This document shows positions 62,313 to 64,000 of a DNA stretch of 64,000 nucleotides, piece by piece. The stretch comes from Paracoccaceae bacterium. GTDB lineage: Bacteria; Pseudomonadota; Alphaproteobacteria; Rhodobacterales; Rhodobacteraceae. The DNA lies in NCBI GenBank assembly GCA_014879735.1, contig JACSRN010000055.1, positions 1 to 64,000 on the forward strand, in the 5' to 3' direction. Each line of letters opens with the position of its first letter. Within the stretch, counting starts at the first letter, position 1. The position numbers and the translations under genes are program-made. Under the pieces are notes generated by a model. The model was not told where the DNA came from. It saw only the letters and a program-made list of their open reading frames with translations, and did not search any database.

Positions 62313-63007
62313 CACCCCAAACCCTGCGTATTGCCACCTACAACATCCGCAAGGCGGTGGGGAACGACCGCCGCCGCGACCCTGCGCGCATCCTGCGGGT
62401 GATCGCCGAGATCGGCGCCGATATCGTCCTGCTGCAAGAGGCCGACCGCCGGCTGCCGCCGCGCCGGCCGGTCTTCGACGCGGCCGAGATCCGGGCCTCG
62501 ACCGGCCTGGCCCCGGTCGATCTTGCGCATGGGCGAATCAGCATGGGCTGGCACGGCAACGTGATCCTGGTTGCGCCGGGGATCGAGGTCGAATGGGTCC
62601 GCCTCTACGATCTGCCGGGGCTGGAACCGCGCGGCTGTGCCGAGGTGGTTCTGCGCCGCAGCGGTCTGCGCTTTCGGGTGGTGGCGGTCCATCTCGGGCT
62701 TCTGCGCGTATCGCGGCGCGAGCAGCTGACGGCCGTCCTGGGCTTTCTCGGCGAAAGCGATATGCCCACGCTGATCGCCGGCGATTTCAACGAACGTTCG
62801 CTGAGCGTGGGTCTTGGCCGCCTGTCGCGCCGGTTCCGCATTCTTGCCGGCGGGCCGACCTATCACGCGCGCTATCCGATCTTCGCGCTGGACCGCATCG
62901 CCGTAAGCGCGGGATTCGAGCCGCTGGGCATCCACGCCCATCATAGCCCCGAGGCCGCGCTCGCCTCGGATCACCTGCCGCTGGTGGCGGATTTCAACCT
63001 GGCCTGA
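62309..63007 (+). CDS. Endonuclease/exonuclease/phosphatase-family protein
   Basis: A 232-residue EEP-fold protein. The metal motifs are IATYNIRKAV, IVLLQEAD(R)RL (catalytic Glu), VVAVHLGLL, LIAGDFNERS and ASDHLPLVADF (catalytic Asp-His). The start is GTG, overlapping the cls stop by 4 bp. The same cls-EEP pairing is common in proteobacteria and suggests a phospholipid phosphodiesterase/phosphatase rather than a nuclease, but activity is not established. Confidence 0.88.
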   Translation: MTPQTLRIATYNIRKAVGNDRRRDPARILRVIAEIGADIVLLQEADRRLPPRRPVFDAAEIRASTGLAPVDLAHGRISMGWHGNVILVAPGIEVEWVRLYDLPGLEPRGCAEVVLRRSGLRFRVVAVHLGLLRVSRREQLTAVLGFLGESDMPTLIAGDFNERSLSVGLGRLSRRFRILAGGPTYHARYPIFALDRIAVSAGFEPLGIHAHHSPEAALASDHLPLVADFNLA

Positions 63008-63091
63008 GCCGGGATCCCGCCCCGGCGGCACCCGTCCTGCCGAAACCGGCATCGGTTGGCGGCGGTATTCCGCGATCCTGCCGTTTGCGGC

Positions 63092-64000
63092 TCAGAGCAT
63101 GCCGGGCACGACCTGATCCGGCGGGCGGTGGCCGTCGGCAAAGGTCTTGATGTTGATGATCACCTTCTCGCCCATCTCGATGCGCCCCTCGATCGTGGCC
63201 GATCCCATGTGCGGCAGAAGAACCACGTTCGGAACCTCGCGCAGGCGGGGGTTGATCTGGTGGCCGTGTTCGAAGACGTCGAGGCCGGCGCCGGCAATCT
63301 CATGCGCGCGCAGCGCCCGGGTCAGCGCATTCTCGTCGATCACCTCGCCGCGGGAGGTGTTCACGATCACCGCCGTAGGCTTCATCAGCTTCAGCCGCCG
63401 CGCATTGATCAGGTGAAAGGTCGATGGCGTATGCGGACAGTTGATTGAAAGGATATCCATCCGCGCGATCATCTGATCAAGGCTTTCCCACCAGGTCGCC
63501 TCCAGCTCCTGCTCGACCTCGGGACGCACCCGGCGGCGGTTGTGGTAATGTACCTGCAGGCCGAAGGCCCTTGCCCGCAGCGCCACCGCCTGGCCGATGC
63601 GGCCCATGCCGAGGATGCCAAGCCGCTTGCCCGTCAGCCGCGCGCCCAGGAAGGCCGTCGGCGCCCAGCCCTCCCATTTGCCGGCCTGCATCACGGCCAG
63701 CCCCTCGGGAATGCGCCGCGTCACCGCCATCATCAGCGCCATCACCATGTCGGCGGTATCATCCGTCACGACACCGGGCGTATTCGACACCAGGATGCCG
63801 CGCTGCCGCGCAGTGGCCACGTCGATATGGTCGACCCCCGCCCCATAATTCGCGATCAGTTTCAGCCTGTCGCCCGCTTGGCCGATCAGGCCGGCGTCGA
63901 TCTGGTCGGTGACGGTCGGCACCAGAACATCGGTCCGGCGCATCACTTCGGCCAGTTCTTCGCGCGACATCCGGGTATCGGGGTCGCGAAGCTCGACATC
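63092..64000 (-). CDS. D-2-hydroxyacid dehydrogenase (glyoxylate reductase-like), 5' end outside the window
   Basis: At least 302 codons reach the right edge of the window without a start: DVELRDPDTR precedes the first internal ATG, so the true N-terminus is outside. The Rossmann motif is LGILGMGRIGQAVALRARAF, followed by VHYHNRRRV, the catalytic Arg region MKPTAVIVNTSRGEVIDENAL, GAGLDVFEHG (Glu), and NVVLLPHMGSAT (His). It fits the GyaR/hydroxypyruvate reductase group. The basic RRR after the second strand suggests NADP use. Confidence 0.9.
   Translation of the reverse strand, partial: DVELRDPDTRMSREELAEVMRRTDVLVPTVTDQIDAGLIGQAGDRLKLIANYGAGVDHIDVATARQRGILVSNTPGVVTDDTADMVMALMMAVTRRIPEGLAVMQAGKWEGWAPTAFLGARLTGKRLGILGMGRIGQAVALRARAFGLQVHYHNRRRVRPEVEQELEATWWESLDQMIARMDILSINCPHTPSTFHLINARRLKLMKPTAVIVNTSRGEVIDENALTRALRAHEIAGAGLDVFEHGHQINPRLREVPNVVLLPHMGSATIEGRIEMGEKVIINIKTFADGHRPPDQVVPGML

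Overview
The window is high-GC chromosomal DNA from an alphaproteobacterium, most likely order Rhodobacterales (Rhodobacter/Paracoccus group). The evidence is a MipZ-type ParA ATPase, the ffh-rpsP-rimM-trmD-rplS-rpmE block, an NDUFS4-like complex I subunit, several TRAP and acyl-CoA genes, and phage holins of the type found with gene transfer agents. Bases 1-19 are an exact Nextera transposase mosaic end, so the contig starts with untrimmed adapter and the first gene (DUF1684) is cut there. The last gene (a D-2-hydroxyacid dehydrogenase) runs off the right edge.

Layout. 0-11 kb: DUF1684 protein, TauE/SafE exporter, malate dehydrogenase, an RTX exoprotein, peptidase T, a methyltransferase, malonyl-CoA synthetase, MipZ, a persulfide-dioxygenase-like MBL hydrolase and a glycosyltransferase. 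11-18 kb: a leftward translation/secretion block (ffh, two GNATs, chorismate mutase, rpsP, rimM, a membrane protein, trmD, rplS, rpmE). 18-30 kb: LysR/EamA pair, acyl-CoA synthetase, ABC exporter, then a small catabolic run (hydrolase, serine/threonine dehydratase-like, PcaD-like lactonase, enolase-superfamily dehydratase).

29.7-38.5 kb is a reduced prophage next to tRNA-Arg(UCU). A LexA/CI-type S24 repressor (36359-37099) lies between two divergent sigma70 promoters. Each promoter has one operator-like palindrome between -35 and -10 and a second one just upstream. The leftward promoter precedes a 48-aa ORF, a NusG paralogue, an intrinsic terminator, about 680 bp without a gene, a beta-helix-like tailspike and a lysis cassette (small membrane proteins, GH19-like endolysin, two holin-like proteins). 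The rightward promoter drives three small, translationally coupled genes. I see no integrase, terminase, portal, capsid or tail-tube gene. The unit is therefore either a deletion remnant or a retained, repressor-controlled lysis/tailspike module.

38.8-48 kb is housekeeping: GNAT plus complex I subunit, uvrB, sirtuin, low-molecular-weight phosphatase, sugar isomerase-like protein and lepA. Behind lepA is an AT-rich membrane-protein gene unlike its surroundings, followed by a ParE/RelE-type toxin whose antitoxin looks truncated.

49.5-60 kb: GhrA-type reductase, then an RpiR regulator divergent from a seven-gene catabolic operon (TRAP dctQ-dctM-dctP, glutamine-synthetase-like ligase, aldehyde dehydrogenase, iron alcohol dehydrogenase, FAD amine/amino-acid oxidoreductase). 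This gene set suggests import and gamma-glutamylation-dependent oxidation of an amine or amino alcohol. 60-64 kb: TerC with a structured leader, cardiolipin synthase coupled to an EEP-family protein, and the truncated dehydrogenase.
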